Source of the DNA: Legionella tucsonensis
GTDB lineage: Bacteria > Pseudomonadota > Gammaproteobacteria > Legionellales > Legionellaceae
NCBI RefSeq assembly: GCF_001468035.1
Contig: NZ_LNZA01000001.1
Span: 1,900,231-1,964,230, forward strand
Direction: 5' to 3'
DNA length: 64,000 nucleotides
Below are positions 63,819 to 64,000 of the stretch, one piece after another; positions within the stretch are counted from its first letter, which is position 1; every line of letters begins with the position of its first letter. The notes beneath the pieces were generated by a model. It ran no database searches. It worked only from the letters and a program-made list of their open reading frames with translations, and had not been told where the DNA came from. The position numbers and the translations under genes are program-made.

Positions 63819-64000
63819 ATGAAAAAAATTATCGCTCCCTTATTTTTTGTTGGTTTCTCAGCTTTTATGCTCGGGGGTTGTACTGGTACTCAAATAGGTA
63901 CTGCTGCTGGTGGTGCTGCAGGAGCTGGTCTAGGTTATGCTGCGACCGGAGGTAGTGCTGCAGGGACAATAATTGGCGCAGGAGCTGGGGCACTGGTAGG
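63819..64000 (+). CDS. Glycine-zipper lipoprotein (17-kDa antigen / SlyB type), partial
   Basis: The first 60 residues are visible before the window ends. A lipoprotein signal peptide (KKIIAPLFFVGFSAFMLGGC) is followed by a glycine zipper (GTAAGGAAGAGLGYAATGG, repeated Gly/Ala every four residues). AAGGAG sits seven bases upstream of the ATG. Outer-membrane lipoprotein of the Rickettsia 17-kDa surface antigen family, probably stabilising the envelope. The C-terminal part is outside the window. Confidence 0.85.
   Translation, partial: MKKIIAPLFFVGFSAFMLGGCTGTQIGTAAGGAAGAGLGYAATGGSAAGTIIGAGAGALV

Noticed and set aside
1-64000. CRISPR arrays, rRNA genes, prophage structural genes, replication origin
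   Set aside because: No regularly spaced repeats, rRNA motifs, phage head/tail genes or DnaA-box clusters were seen.

Overview
The window looks like a Legionella chromosome. The DNA is AT-rich, and it carries eukaryote-like protein families (an ankyrin-repeat protein with a YopT-like protease core, a plant-type leucine-rich-repeat protein, a patatin), a polyhydroxybutyrate-type reductase, and gammaproteobacterial housekeeping order (def-fmt-rsmB, smg-dprA-LysM protein-def, dapA followed by a small lipoprotein). The genus assignment is inference from gene content; no rRNA gene is present.

Layout. 0-1.3 kb: tail of an IS481-type transposase, a universal stress protein and a broken IS982-like transposase. 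1.4-7 kb: accessory genes (ankyrin/protease effector candidate, membrane-anchored tandem SagB-type nitroreductase, secreted orphan, P-loop kinase). 7-10 kb: SulP transporter plus beta-carbonic anhydrase, with an ArsR-type regulator next to a clean palindromic operator. 10-22 kb: glutamate dehydrogenase, NhaA, then a stress/energy block (PhaB-type reductase, two tandem-domain Usp proteins, P-type ATPase overlapping a Kef-type antiporter, MaoC-phosphotransacetylase). 22-24.5 kb: TerC protein and LRR protein.

24.6-34.8 kb is the most interesting stretch. It holds two MNIO (DUF692) plus DUF2063 enzyme/partner pairs, two four-cysteine DUF2282 peptides with identical cysteine spacing, and two DoxX contexts. 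One set (32.4-34.8 kb) is a complete bufferin-type operon in the order bufA-bufB-bufC-DoxX. The other is scattered. An MNIO/DUF2063 pair without a precursor (24.7-26.3 kb) converges on a minus-strand gene row: patatin, a DoxX-DoxX-NADH dehydrogenase fusion, an acetoacetate decarboxylase-like protein, a second bufferin-like peptide, and a membrane class III cyclase whose start overlaps the peptide gene. Bufferins are post-translationally modified copper-protecting peptides; the link to a cyclase and to an NDH-2 fusion is the part I do not know to be described.

35-37.1 kb: a TVP38 membrane protein and a flavin disulfide reductase, overlapping by 4 bp. 37.2-45.9 kb: a decaying insertion-sequence-rich island (ISL3 halves at both edges, resolvase remnant, IS66 remnant, an intact IS701/IS4-like element, an orphan effector candidate, pgeF and an M20 peptidase), ending at a tRNA-Pro gene. 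46-64 kb: mostly core genome: glutaryl-CoA-dehydrogenase-like protein and a fused 2-oxoacid dehydrogenase E1, topA, smg, dprA, def, fmt, rsmB, a CPBP protease, a DUF1704 protein, a BamC-lasso-like lipoprotein, dapA, and the start of a glycine-zipper lipoprotein. Several palindromic or dispersed short repeats sit between these genes.
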